From Salinilacustrithrix flava (lineage in GTDB: Bacteria; Actinomycetota; Acidimicrobiia; Acidimicrobiales; Salinilacustritrichaceae): a stretch of 64,000 nt of DNA. Each line of letters opens with the position of its first letter. Within the stretch, counting starts at the first letter, position 1. The DNA lies in contig JAMYFF010000006.1 in assembly GCA_024128875.1 (NCBI GenBank), positions 62,001-126,000 of the forward strand. The letters are read 5' to 3'. Below the pieces are notes generated by a model. The model did not search any database. It was not told the origin of the DNA and saw only the letters and a program-made list of their open reading frames with translations. The translations under genes and the position numbers were made by a program. Below are positions 26,631 through 33,845 of the stretch, piece after piece.

Positions 26631-27721
26631 GGCGCCGCCACCGGTCGGCCGTCGACGACCAGAGGCACGGTGCGGACGCGGGCATCGGGGTCGTCGACCA
26701 CGCGGTCCACCGCCAGGACCCGGCGAGCGCCGTCGGGGGCGCGGCCGACCTGCACCAGCAGGTCCACGGCCGAGACGAGCTGGTCGCGCACGGCGCGCAG
26801 GGGGAGGTCGACCCCGGCGGTGAGGGCCATGGTCTCGAGCCGCCGCAGCGCCTGCACCGTGCCGTTGGCGTGGCAGGTGGACAACGAGCCCTCGTGCCCG
26901 GTGTTCATCGCCTGGAGCATGTCGAGGGCCTCGCCGCCGCGGACCTCGCCGACCACGATGCGATCGGGCCGCATGCGCAGGGCGGTGCGCACCAGCTCTC
27001 GGATGGGGACGGCGGGCAGGCCGTCGGGCGAGGCGGGTCGGCTCTCGAGGCGCACCACGTGCGCGCCCGGGAGCCGCAGCTCCGCCGCGTCCTCGACGGT
27101 GACCACGCGCTCGCCGGGGTCGAGGTGCTGGCACAGAGCGTTGAGAAGCGTCGTCTTGCCCGCGCCCGTGCCCCCGACCACCACCAGGTTGCGGCGGTCG
27201 CGCACCGCGGCGACGAGGAGGTCGGCGACGTCGGTGGCGGCGAAGTCGGTCACCGGCAGGGTGCGGGCCGTGAAGCGGCGCACGGTCAGGTAGGGGCCGT
27301 CGACGGCCAGCGGTGGCATGGCCACGTGGACCCGGGACCCGTCCGGCAGGCGGGCGTCGACCAGCGGGTTGCGTCGGTCGGCGCGCAGGCCGAGGGGCGC
27401 CACCACGCGCTCCACCAGGCGGCGCACCTCGGGCTCGTCCAGCACGACGTCGGTCACCTCGACCTGCCCGTGCCGCTCGACCCACACCGGCCCCGGGCCG
27501 TTGACCAGCACGTCGGTGACGGTGTCGTCGCGGAGGAGGCCGTCGAGCACGCCGAGCCCGTGCATGCGGGCCTGGACCCGTCGCACGGCGGCGTCCGCCT
27601 CCGCCGCGTCGAGCAGCGGGGCGTGGCGGTGGACGAGGGCGCCGAGCTCGGCGGCGCTCACCGGTCGACCCTCGGCGAGGGCCTCGTCGTGGACGGCCCG
27701 GTCCAGGGCGGCCGCGTCCAT
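26627..27721 (-). CDS. tadA: TadA/CpaF-family pilus assembly ATPase
   Basis: The 364-residue secretion ATPase has VTDVLVNGPGPVWVERHG, Walker A VVGGTGAGKTT (182-191), Asp box RVVTVEDAAELRLP, Walker B RPDRIVVGEVRGGEALDMLQAMNTGHEG and STCHANG. It energises Tad pilus extension. ATG overlaps the upstream CpaE-like gene stop (TGATG). The name tadA here is the pilus ATPase, unrelated to the tRNA deaminase at 12099-12563. Confidence 0.93.
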   Translation of the reverse strand: MDAAALDRAVHDEALAEGRPVSAAELGALVHRHAPLLDAAEADAAVRRVQARMHGLGVLDGLLRDDTVTDVLVNGPGPVWVERHGQVEVTDVVLDEPEVRRLVERVVAPLGLRADRRNPLVDARLPDGSRVHVAMPPLAVDGPYLTVRRFTARTLPVTDFAATDVADLLVAAVRDRRNLVVVGGTGAGKTTLLNALCQHLDPGERVVTVEDAAELRLPGAHVVRLESRPASPDGLPAVPIRELVRTALRMRPDRIVVGEVRGGEALDMLQAMNTGHEGSLSTCHANGTVQALRRLETMALTAGVDLPLRAVRDQLVSAVDLLVQVGRAPDGARRVLAVDRVVDDPDARVRTVPLVVDGRPVAAP

Positions 27722-28374
27722 CAGCGACCCACCCGGTGGACGGTCGTGGCGGCCCGGGCCAGGCTGCGGGGGAGGCGGGCGGCGAGCAGCCCGGCGTCCA
27801 CCGCCCGGGCGATGCCGGGGTCGACGCCCACGGTCGTGCGCACCGGCACCCCCACGGCGGCGGCGATGTCGGCCGGGCCGAGGGCGCGGCTGGCCTCCCG
27901 CACGAGGGCGACCTCGGTGGGGGCCAGGCCGACGGCGTGCAGGCGGCGCAGGGCGAGGTAGCACGCTCGCGTGACGAGCACGCTGCGGTCGGCCTGGCGG
28001 ACGACGACCCGGGCCGCCGGGTCGGGGCGGGTGCCGGCGTCGACCACCACCTCCCGAGGGCTGTCGGCGAGCAGGCGGGCGAGGACGGCGGCGCGGCCCT
28101 CGTCGAGCGGACCGGTGCCGCGGGGGAACAGCAGGAGGTCGTCGGCGACGGGGACGAGCAGGCGGTCCAGCGCGTCGGCGGGCACGTCCGGCCCGGCCCG
28201 CAGCCACTCGGCCACACCCGGCCGGTCCGTGGCGTCGGCGCCGAGGGCGGCGGGCAGGTCGCCGTCGAGGTCCACGACGACGGTGGCGCCACGGGTCGAG
28301 GCGACGAGGGCGTGGGCGGCGGCGAGCACGGTGGCGCCGGCGCCGCCCTTGGCGGCCCAGTAGGCGGTGAGCAC
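27721..28374 (-). CDS. CpaE/TadZ-like (MinD/ParA superfamily) protein
   Basis: The 217-residue product starts with a deviant Walker A, WAAKGGAGATVLAA, and continues VVVDLDGDLPAALG, VVVDAGT and SVLVTRACYLALRR, as in CpaE/TadZ or actinobacterial septum-site (Ssd) proteins that localise Tad pili. It is first in the Tad operon (GTG start) and overlaps tadA by one base. Confidence 0.8.
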   Translation of the reverse strand: MLTAYWAAKGGAGATVLAAAHALVASTRGATVVVDLDGDLPAALGADATDRPGVAEWLRAGPDVPADALDRLLVPVADDLLLFPRGTGPLDEGRAAVLARLLADSPREVVVDAGTRPDPAARVVVRQADRSVLVTRACYLALRRLHAVGLAPTEVALVREASRALGPADIAAAVGVPVRTTVGVDPGIARAVDAGLLAARLPRSLARAATTVHRVGR

Positions 28375-28527
28375 GGGATCCCCCTGGGGCGCTGGGGTTC
28401 AGCGCAGCGGTGGCGGGGGAAGCCGGGCTCCTCCGGCGAGCGCCGGATGGAGAGTGGCCGAGAACGTACCAACGGCATCGAGGGTGCGCAACCGGTCCCG
28501 TCGGCGGCGTTCCGTAGGCTCCGGCCC

Positions 28528-29457
28528 GTGGAAGCGGCCTTCTTCGACCTGGACAAGACGGTGATCGCCCGTCCGTCGATGGTCGCGTTCGGCGCCCCAC
28601 TGCGTCGCGAGGGCCTGGTCTCCCGGCGCCTGCTGCTGCGGGCGCTGTGGGCCCAGCTGATTTACCTCACCCTCGGGGCCGACGAGGTCCGCCTCGAGCG
28701 GGTCCGGGACGCCGCGCTGCGGGTCTCCAAGGGCTGGGAGCAGCGCCGGATCTCGGCGATCGTGCGGGAGACGATCACCGAGGTGATCGAGCCCATCGTC
28801 TACGCCGAGGCGCTCGAGCTGATGGCCATGCACCGCGAGGCCGGTCGCAAGGTGTTCATCGTGTCGGCCTCACCCGAGGAGATCGTGGCCCCCCTGGCCC
28901 AGTACCTCGGCGCCGACGAGGCCATCGCCACCCGGGCGTTCCTCGACGAGCACGGCTGCTACACGGGCGAGGTCGAGCGGTACTGCTACGGGCCCGAGAA
29001 GGTCCGGGTGCTGGAGGAGGTTGCGGCGCGCGACGGCATCGACCTCGACGCGTCCTACGCCTACTCCGACTCGGCCACCGATGCCCCGATGCTCGCGGCG
29101 GTCGGGCACGCCATCGCCGTGAACCCCGACCGGGAGCTGCTCCGCCTGGCCCGCACCGCCGGCTGGGAGGTCGTGCGCTTCTCCCACCGGGTCCGCCTGC
29201 GCGAGCGGGTGGCGTTCCCGTCGGCGACCACGATCGGGGTCGGCACCGGGGTGGCGGCCGCGGTGGGCGGCAGCGCCGCCGTTGGGTGGTGGCTCTGGAA
29301 CGAGCGCCAGCGGCGGCTGGCGCCGGTGCACGTCCGTGGCCGTCGGAAGGCGGCGGACGCGCTGCGCCGGGCCTCCGATGCCGTCCCGGCGCTCGGGCCT
29401 ACACGTGCTGGGCCTTCTTGGCGGCCAACCTGGCCAGGTACACGAGTGCGGCGATGA
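28528..29457 (+). CDS. HAD-superfamily (SerB-like, HAD-IB) phosphatase
   Basis: The 309-residue product opens with AAFFDLDKTVIARPS, the HAD motif I with nucleophile Asp, followed by motif II VFIVSASPEEIVAPLA and motif III-IV YAYSDSATDAPMLAAVGHAIAVNPD. This fits the HAD-IB phosphoserine phosphatase-like/lysophosphatidate group; substrate unknown. A C-terminal hydrophobic segment (TTIGVGTGVAAAVGGSAAVGWWLW) suggests membrane attachment. GTG start at 28528, divergent from the Tad operon. Its 3' end overlaps the antisense micro-ORF at 29399-29473. Confidence 0.85.
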   Translation: MEAAFFDLDKTVIARPSMVAFGAPLRREGLVSRRLLLRALWAQLIYLTLGADEVRLERVRDAALRVSKGWEQRRISAIVRETITEVIEPIVYAEALELMAMHREAGRKVFIVSASPEEIVAPLAQYLGADEAIATRAFLDEHGCYTGEVERYCYGPEKVRVLEEVAARDGIDLDASYAYSDSATDAPMLAAVGHAIAVNPDRELLRLARTAGWEVVRFSHRVRLRERVAFPSATTIGVGTGVAAAVGGSAAVGWWLWNERQRRLAPVHVRGRRKAADALRRASDAVPALGPTRAGPSWRPTWPGTRVRR

Positions 29458-29473
29458 GCAGGAGCTTCTTCAT
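29399..29473 (-). CDS. 24-residue hydrophobic micro-ORF
   Basis: ATG AAG AAG at 29473 leads to a 24-residue peptide, MKKLLLIAALVYLARLAAKKAQ plus two residues and TAG: a single amphipathic/hydrophobic helix with a basic tail. Short MKKLL-starting proteins of this kind exist in actinobacteria (the DLW-39 family is similar in start but longer). No clear Shine-Dalgarno, and it overlaps the 3' end of the HAD gene, so support is modest. Confidence 0.35.
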   Translation of the reverse strand: MKKLLLIAALVYLARLAAKKAQHV

Positions 29474-29521
29474 GGACGGCCGAGACTAGGCCCCACGGGC
29501 GACAGAACTAGGTTGCGGAGC

Positions 29522-29617
29522 GGAGGTGTCCGAGCACCTGGTGGGCTCCGCCGCCTTCAAAGCGGTTGGCACGGGCGTTCCCCGTGCGGCGGGTTCGATT
29601 CCCGTCCACCTCCGCCA
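29522..29617 (+). tRNA. selC: tRNA-Sec (selenocysteine, anticodon TCA)
   Basis: The 96-base tRNA has anticodon loop CTTCAAA (29555-29561; anticodon TCA at 29557-29559), identical to E. coli selC, on a CCGC/GCGG stem. The variable arm is very long (GCACGGG 29569-29575, loop CGTT, CCCGTGC 29581-29587), the T-loop is TTCGATT on a 5-bp stem, the acceptor is GGAGGTG/CACCTCC, and CCA is encoded at 29615-29617. It reads UGA as selenocysteine after serylation and SelA conversion. The eighth acceptor pair is T opposite C. Confidence 0.92.
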
Positions 29618-29685
29618 GAGCAGCGGCGGGGTCTCGACGAGGCTCCGCCGCAGCGCTCGGCCGTCCGGCGCCGCGACCCGGTCCC

Positions 29686-30615
29686 TCACCCGGCCAGCAG
29701 ATCGCGCACGCCGGCCTCGATGCTCGGGTGGCGCAGCTTGGACAGGGCCCGGGCCTCGATCTGGCGGATGCGCTCCCGGGTGAGCCCGAACGCGTCGCCG
29801 ACCTCCTCGAGGGTGCGGGGATCACCCCGGTCGAGGCCGTAGCGCAGGCGCAGGACGTCGCGCTCCCGGGGCTCGAGCCCGTCCAGCATCTGGGCGACGG
29901 CACCGGGCAGCAGGGCGGCCGCCGCCTGCTCGAACGGGGACGCGGAGGCGGTGTCCTCCACGAGGTCTCCGAGCTCGGCGTCGCCGTCCTCGCGCAGCGG
30001 CTCCGACAGCGAGATGGGCTCGATCGCGAACCGCAGCACCTCGCGGACCTTGTCGATGCCGAAGCCGGTCTCGGCCGCGACCTCGGCCTCGGTGGGCGCT
30101 CGTTCGAGCTCGGTCTCCAGCCGGCCCCGGGCGCGCTGCACCCGCACGAGCACGTCGCCGGCGTGGACCGGGAGCCGGATGGTCCGTCCCGTGTTCGCGA
30201 TGCCGCGCGAGATGGCCTGGCGGATCCACCAGGTGGCGTAGGTGGAGAACTTGAAGCCCTTGCGCCAGTCGAACTTCTCGACCGCGTGCATCAGGCCGAG
30301 GTTCCCCTCCTGCACCAGGTCGAGCAGCGGCAGGCCGGAGGCCTGGTAGCGCTTGGCGATGGACACGACCAGGCGGAGGTTGGACTCGATGAAGCGCCGC
30401 TCGGCCGTCGCGCCCCGCTTCGCCGTGCGTCGCAGCGCGGCTCGCGTCGCCGGTGGCAGCGTGCCGGGCGACTCGAGGGCCGCCCGGGCCTCGACGCCCG
30501 CCTCGATGAGCTTGGCCAGGTGGACCTCGTCGCCCTTGGTGAGCAGTGGGTGGCGGCCGATGTCGCGCAGGTAGAGCCGGACGAGGTCCTCGTCGTCTCC
30601 TGCACGGTCCGCCAT
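29686..30615 (-). CDS. Group 2 sigma-70 family RNA polymerase sigma factor
   Basis: The 309-residue sigma factor has region 1.2 DEDLVRLYLRDIGRHPLLT, region 2 with FIESNLRLVVSIAKRYQASG, LPLLDLVQEGNLGL and KFSTYATWWIRQAI, region 3 RLPVHAGDVLVRVQRARG and region 4 LEPRERDVLRLRYGLDRGD with RTLEEVGDAFGLTRERIRQIE. It lacks the long region 1.1 of a primary sigma, so it is a group 2, alternative HrdB-like factor. ATG at 30615 has an AGGAG site 5 bp upstream. No anti-sigma gene is adjacent. Confidence 0.93.
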   Translation of the reverse strand: MADRAGDDEDLVRLYLRDIGRHPLLTKGDEVHLAKLIEAGVEARAALESPGTLPPATRAALRRTAKRGATAERRFIESNLRLVVSIAKRYQASGLPLLDLVQEGNLGLMHAVEKFDWRKGFKFSTYATWWIRQAISRGIANTGRTIRLPVHAGDVLVRVQRARGRLETELERAPTEAEVAAETGFGIDKVREVLRFAIEPISLSEPLREDGDAELGDLVEDTASASPFEQAAAALLPGAVAQMLDGLEPRERDVLRLRYGLDRGDPRTLEEVGDAFGLTRERIRQIEARALSKLRHPSIEAGVRDLLAG

Positions 30616-30697
30616 GGCGTCTCCTGTCCCCCGGAGCTGCGGTGAGGGAACGGTACTACTGTCCCGGGATCCGGACCAGGGGTTGAGGAGCACAGCA

Positions 30698-31018
30698 GTG
30701 AGCGACGAGCGCGAGGTCGAGACCGCCATCGTGACCATGACCTTCGATGCCACCGACCCCGATGCCCTGCTCGGTGTGCTGTCGAAGTACGTGGTCCTCA
30801 CCCGGGGCCAGGACGGCTGTCGCAACGTCGACCTGTGCCTGTCGGTCACCAAGCCCGACCGCTTCGTGATCGTGCAGAAGTGGGAGCACCCCGAGGACCA
30901 GCAGCGTCACTTCGACTCCCCGGAGATGGTGGAGATGGCTGCGGCCTGCACCGGCCTGCTGGCGTCGCCCCCGGCCATCGACCTGCTCGAGGGGATCAGC
31001 GCGCACGACCTGGCCTGA
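30698..31018 (+). CDS. Antibiotic biosynthesis monooxygenase (ABM) domain protein
   Basis: The 106-residue dimeric ferredoxin-like domain protein shows FDATDPDALLGVLSKYVVLTRGQDGCRNVDL and VIVQKWEHPEDQQRHFDSPEM, the ABM pattern of small cofactor-free monooxygenases or quinol-type oxidoreductases. GTG start at 30698 with GAGGAG 8 bp upstream. Substrate unknown. It ends 2 bp before a 22-bp perfect palindrome that separates it from the rhodanese lipoprotein gene. Confidence 0.75.
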   Translation: MSDEREVETAIVTMTFDATDPDALLGVLSKYVVLTRGQDGCRNVDLCLSVTKPDRFVIVQKWEHPEDQQRHFDSPEMVEMAAACTGLLASPPAIDLLEGISAHDLA

Positions 31019-31020
31019 GC

Positions 31021-31042
31021 GCGAGTTGTCCGGACAACTCGC
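31021..31042. promoter_or_regulatory. 22-bp perfect palindrome, operator or terminator candidate
   Basis: The left half GCGAGTTGTCC is followed directly by its exact reverse complement, with no spacer, between the ABM gene stop (31018) and the rhodanese start (31077). A perfect no-loop palindrome of this size is typical of dimeric repressor operators; without a loop it is less suited to a terminator. Confidence 0.5.
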
Positions 31043-31076
31043 TATCCTGCGGGGGACCCCCGGACAAGGAGCCATC

Positions 31077-31544
31077 GTGCCTCGCACCCCCCGCCCCCTC
31101 CTGGCCGCCGCTGCGGCTGCCCTCCTCCTGCTCGGCGCCGCGGCCTGCGGTGATGACGGAGTCGACGAGGCGTCAGCAGCCGAGGTCACGACCACGGCCC
31201 CGGAGGCCGCCGATGCTGGGGCAGGCGTGCGCGTCGTGTCCCCGGCCGAGGCCGCCGCGCTGCTCGATGCCGATCCGGCGCCCGCCGTCATCGACGTGCG
31301 CACGCCCGAGGAGTTCGAGGCGGGCCACCTCGAGGGGGCCGTGCTCATCGACGTCACCAGCCCGGACTTCGAAGCGCAGGTCGCCGAGCTCGATCGGGAC
31401 CAGCCCTACGTCCTCTACTGCCGATCGGGAAACCGCTCGGTCACGGCCCGCCAGGTGATGTCCGACCTCGGGTTCACCGACGTCGCCGACATCGGGGGCG
31501 GCATCACGGCGTGGGTGGCGGAGGGCCAGCCGGTCGTCACCTGA
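31077..31544 (+). CDS. Rhodanese-domain lipoprotein
   Basis: The 155-residue product has a lipoprotein signal (LLAAAAAALLLLGAAAC, lipidated Cys near residue 24), a Thr/Ala/Glu-rich linker, then a complete rhodanese domain: VVSPAEAAALLDADPAPAVIDVRTPEEFEAGHLEGAVLID with catalytic Cys in VLYCRSGNRS. It is probably an extracytoplasmic sulfurtransferase. GTG at 31077 with AAGGAG upstream. Expression could be controlled by the palindrome at 31021-31042. Confidence 0.9.
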   Translation: MPRTPRPLLAAAAAALLLLGAAACGDDGVDEASAAEVTTTAPEAADAGAGVRVVSPAEAAALLDADPAPAVIDVRTPEEFEAGHLEGAVLIDVTSPDFEAQVAELDRDQPYVLYCRSGNRSVTARQVMSDLGFTDVADIGGGITAWVAEGQPVVT

Positions 31545-31568
31545 CCGGCCGCGCCGGCGGCACGTGCG

Positions 31569-32135
31569 TCAGCGCTGCAGGGGGCCCGGGTTGGTGGCCG
31601 CGGTGGTCTCGCTGAGCCGGTCGATCTCGGCCCAGCTGAGGTCGTCGCCGTGCCAGAGCTGCTCGAACGCGTCGTCGGCGGTGTCGGTGAAGCCGTACCG
31701 GTTGCGGAACGCGTAGAGCCAGCGCTGCCGGCGCACCGGGTACCCGAGGCGGGCCAGGCGGCCGACGGCGGACACCTCCCACGCCGTGCGCTGGGGCACG
31801 GTGAGCTCGCTGTCGGGCGGCACGTCGCCGAAGCCGTCGCGCCGGCGATCGGCGGCCCGCAGGAGGTAGCGCCCGAGCACGTCGGTGGCCGCGTCCTCGC
31901 TGAACTGGCGGATCCGCTTCGGGTTCTCGAACGCCCCCGACTCCGTGCGGATGTGCACCGGGTCGAGGGACACCAGCTCGGTGCGGCCGAGCGGGGTCGT
32001 CTCGTCGACCTCGATGACGATCTGCACGTCGTCGCCCAGGCCCACCTTGCGGGCGAGCTCGTCGGCGAGCGCGGCGATCTCCGCGCTGTCGAAGTCGACC
32101 ATGGTGAAGGTCGACGGGTCGACCGTCGTGGGCAT
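31569..32135 (-). CDS. Hypothetical protein in ferritin-like operon
   Basis: The 188-residue product has no signal or membrane helix. Visible segments: VDFDSAEIAALADELARKVGLGDDVQIVIEVDETTPLG, a beta-strand pair, and RRQRWLYAFRNRYGFTDTADDAFEQLWHGDDL. I do not recognise the family. Its ATG overlaps the stop of the ferritin-like gene (TGATG) so it is the last gene of a three-gene operon and may act with those proteins. Confidence 0.7.
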   Translation of the reverse strand: MPTTVDPSTFTMVDFDSAEIAALADELARKVGLGDDVQIVIEVDETTPLGRTELVSLDPVHIRTESGAFENPKRIRQFSEDAATDVLGRYLLRAADRRRDGFGDVPPDSELTVPQRTAWEVSAVGRLARLGYPVRRQRWLYAFRNRYGFTDTADDAFEQLWHGDDLSWAEIDRLSETTAATNPGPLQR

Positions 32136-32989
32136 CAGGCGCTCGCCGTCTCGTTCGCCTCGCGAGCCAGGCGCGACCGCTCCTCGACCTCGGACTTGGC
32201 CTCGCGGGACAGCTCGGCGATCTCCTCCATCTCGGCGTCGTCGAAGCCGGCGAGCTCGCGGAAGCGGCGGGCCAGGTGGACCGGGCTCTCCTCGTCCTCG
32301 CCACGGAAGCCGCCGAAGGAGAACAGCTTGTCGACGACCCGCTGGAACTCGAGCGCCCGCTTCTGGCGGTCCTTGTCGTTGACGGTCAGCTTGCGGAGCC
32401 AGTCCGAGCCCATCTTCACGTGGGTGACCTCGTCGGCGAGCATCCAGTCCTCGCAGAACTCCAGCACCGGGTCCCCGGCCAGGTCGCCGAACTCCTTCAT
32501 GGTGTTGAAGACGTCGATGGCCAGGCCCTCGAGGGCCCGGTTCACGCCGGTGAGGCGCAGCACGGGGTCCGGGTTGCACGCGGCCTGGAACAGGAAGGCG
32601 TTCTCGCCGAACTCGCCGATCTCGGTGCCCATCCACTCGCTGAGCTTCACGGAGATCTCGCAGTGGCGGGCCTCGTCCCAGCACTGGCGGGCCATGTCGA
32701 GCTTGAGCTCGAAGGGCACCTCTTCGTCGTCGAGCTTCCCGGTGGCGCCGACCTCGAAGTCGTAGCAGGTGCGACCGGCACCCTCGAGCGCCTGGATCTC
32801 GCCCACGAAGATGCCGTGCATCAGGGCGCGGGCGGCGTCGGGCGCGTCGGCACGGTCGGGCCGGAGCCGGCCGTTGCCACGGTTGGCGGCCTCGCTGCCG
32901 TTCCGCGGGTCCTGGATCCGGTCCATCATGTCGGCCCGCTCGAAGCGGTCGTCACGGGCCAGCTCCTCGGGCGTGAGCAGCTTCTTCAT
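32135..32989 (-). CDS. Ferritin-like domain protein (DUF455-like)
   Basis: The 284-residue helical protein carries paired metal-ligand motifs of the ferritin-like fold: GEIQALEGAGRTCYDFE, DMARQCWDEARHCEIS (ExxH), NRALEGLAIDVFNTMKEFGD and WMLADEVTHVKMG (ExxH). This suggests a carboxylate-bridged di-iron centre, and the order resembles DUF455/MiaE-like oxidases. Substrate unknown. ATG at 32989; second gene of the operon that starts at 33696. Confidence 0.8.
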   Translation of the reverse strand: MKKLLTPEELARDDRFERADMMDRIQDPRNGSEAANRGNGRLRPDRADAPDAARALMHGIFVGEIQALEGAGRTCYDFEVGATGKLDDEEVPFELKLDMARQCWDEARHCEISVKLSEWMGTEIGEFGENAFLFQAACNPDPVLRLTGVNRALEGLAIDVFNTMKEFGDLAGDPVLEFCEDWMLADEVTHVKMGSDWLRKLTVNDKDRQKRALEFQRVVDKLFSFGGFRGEDEESPVHLARRFRELAGFDDAEMEEIAELSREAKSEVEERSRLAREANETASA

Positions 32990-33024
32990 GGTGTGTGTCC
33001 CCCTGGGTTCGAAGTGGTGTTCGT

Positions 33025-33696
33025 CTACGCGACCGTGAGGCGAGCGGGGTCGCCGGACAGGTCGTAGGCATCGCCGATGGTGCCCGGGCCGCAGATGCCC
33101 CCGGCGGCGACGAGCAGCTTCTCGAGCTTGGCCTGGTGGTCGGCGGCGCGCTGGACCTCTTCGTCGCTCTGGATCAGCGAGGTCAGCATGAGCGTGCCGT
33201 CGCGCCAGTCCTCCATCTCGTCCTGGAGCGCGAACTTCAGCGAGCGGATGGTGGGCGCGTCGGTGATCGTCGAGGTGTTGTTCAGGTGGTACGTGTAGGC
33301 CGCCACCTTGTGCGGGATGAGCACCCGGTAGACGCCGACCAGCTTCTCGATGGTCTGGTCGTGCTCGCCCGGCTCGGCGACGGCATCCATGAAGGCCTCG
33401 ACCTCGGGGCTCGCCGGGCCGGTGAGCCGCTCGGGGTTCATCTCGCGCAGCTCGGGCAGGCGCTTGTGCCACAGGTCGGCGTGCCAGGCGTGGTGGTAGC
33501 AGTGCGTGCCGAGGCGCATCTTGATGTCGAGCTCGGGCACGGTGGCGACCCAGCCGCCGAGCGCCTCGAACAGCTTCATCTCGATCCACTTGTACTGGCC
33601 CACGCGGGCCGCGGTCTCCTCGACGCTGAACGCGCCGGGCAGCTCCCGGCGGTCCCACGGTGCGAACGGTGCTCTCGGCTTCTTGGAATCGGCCAA
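33025..33696 (-). CDS. Second ferritin-like domain protein
   Basis: The 223-residue product has helical ferritin-like segments with candidate ligands in YKWIEMKLFEALGGW, HCYHHAWHADLWHKRLPEL, YHLNNTSTITDAPTIRSLKFALQDEMEDW. The only plausible start is TTG at 33696 (LADSKKPR), preceded by GGGGGA; no ATG or GTG lies upstream in frame. It heads the three-gene operon and the protein next door is also ferritin-like, so the two may form a heteromeric di-iron enzyme. Confidence 0.72.
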   Translation of the reverse strand: MADSKKPRAPFAPWDRRELPGAFSVEETAARVGQYKWIEMKLFEALGGWVATVPELDIKMRLGTHCYHHAWHADLWHKRLPELREMNPERLTGPASPEVEAFMDAVAEPGEHDQTIEKLVGVYRVLIPHKVAAYTYHLNNTSTITDAPTIRSLKFALQDEMEDWRDGTLMLTSLIQSDEEVQRAADHQAKLEKLLVAAGGICGPGTIGDAYDLSGDPARLTVA

Positions 33697-33794
33697 CTGG
33701 TCCCCCTGTGACTCGGCCCCTGTGCGATAACGATCGCTATCCCACCCTACGTCACCTGACCAGCCGGTCAAGGGGCCTCGCCTCCGGCGACCTC

Positions 33795-33821
33795 GAGTCG
33801 CTCGGCTGCGCCTCACGACTC
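33795..33821. repeat. 27-bp hairpin element, copy 1
   Basis: GAGTCG, a 15-nt loop reading CTCGGCTGCGCCTCA, then CGACTC. A second copy in inverted orientation lies at 56996-57022 with the stem changed on both sides (GAGTTG/CAACTC) but the same loop. This one sits between the amt 3' end and the ferritin-like operon. Confidence 0.55.
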
Positions 33822-33845
33822 GGGGCGTTCCCCGGGCCCGTTCGA

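Noticed and set aside
27736..28527. N-terminal extension of the HAD phosphatase back into the CpaE-like gene
   Set aside because: It is antisense of the CpaE-like coding sequence; the HAD motif I starts 4 residues after the GTG at 28528.
29522..29617. Reading this tRNA as tRNA-Ser
   Set aside because: The anticodon is TCA, which would read UGA, and the loop CTTCAAA matches selC; no serine codon fits.
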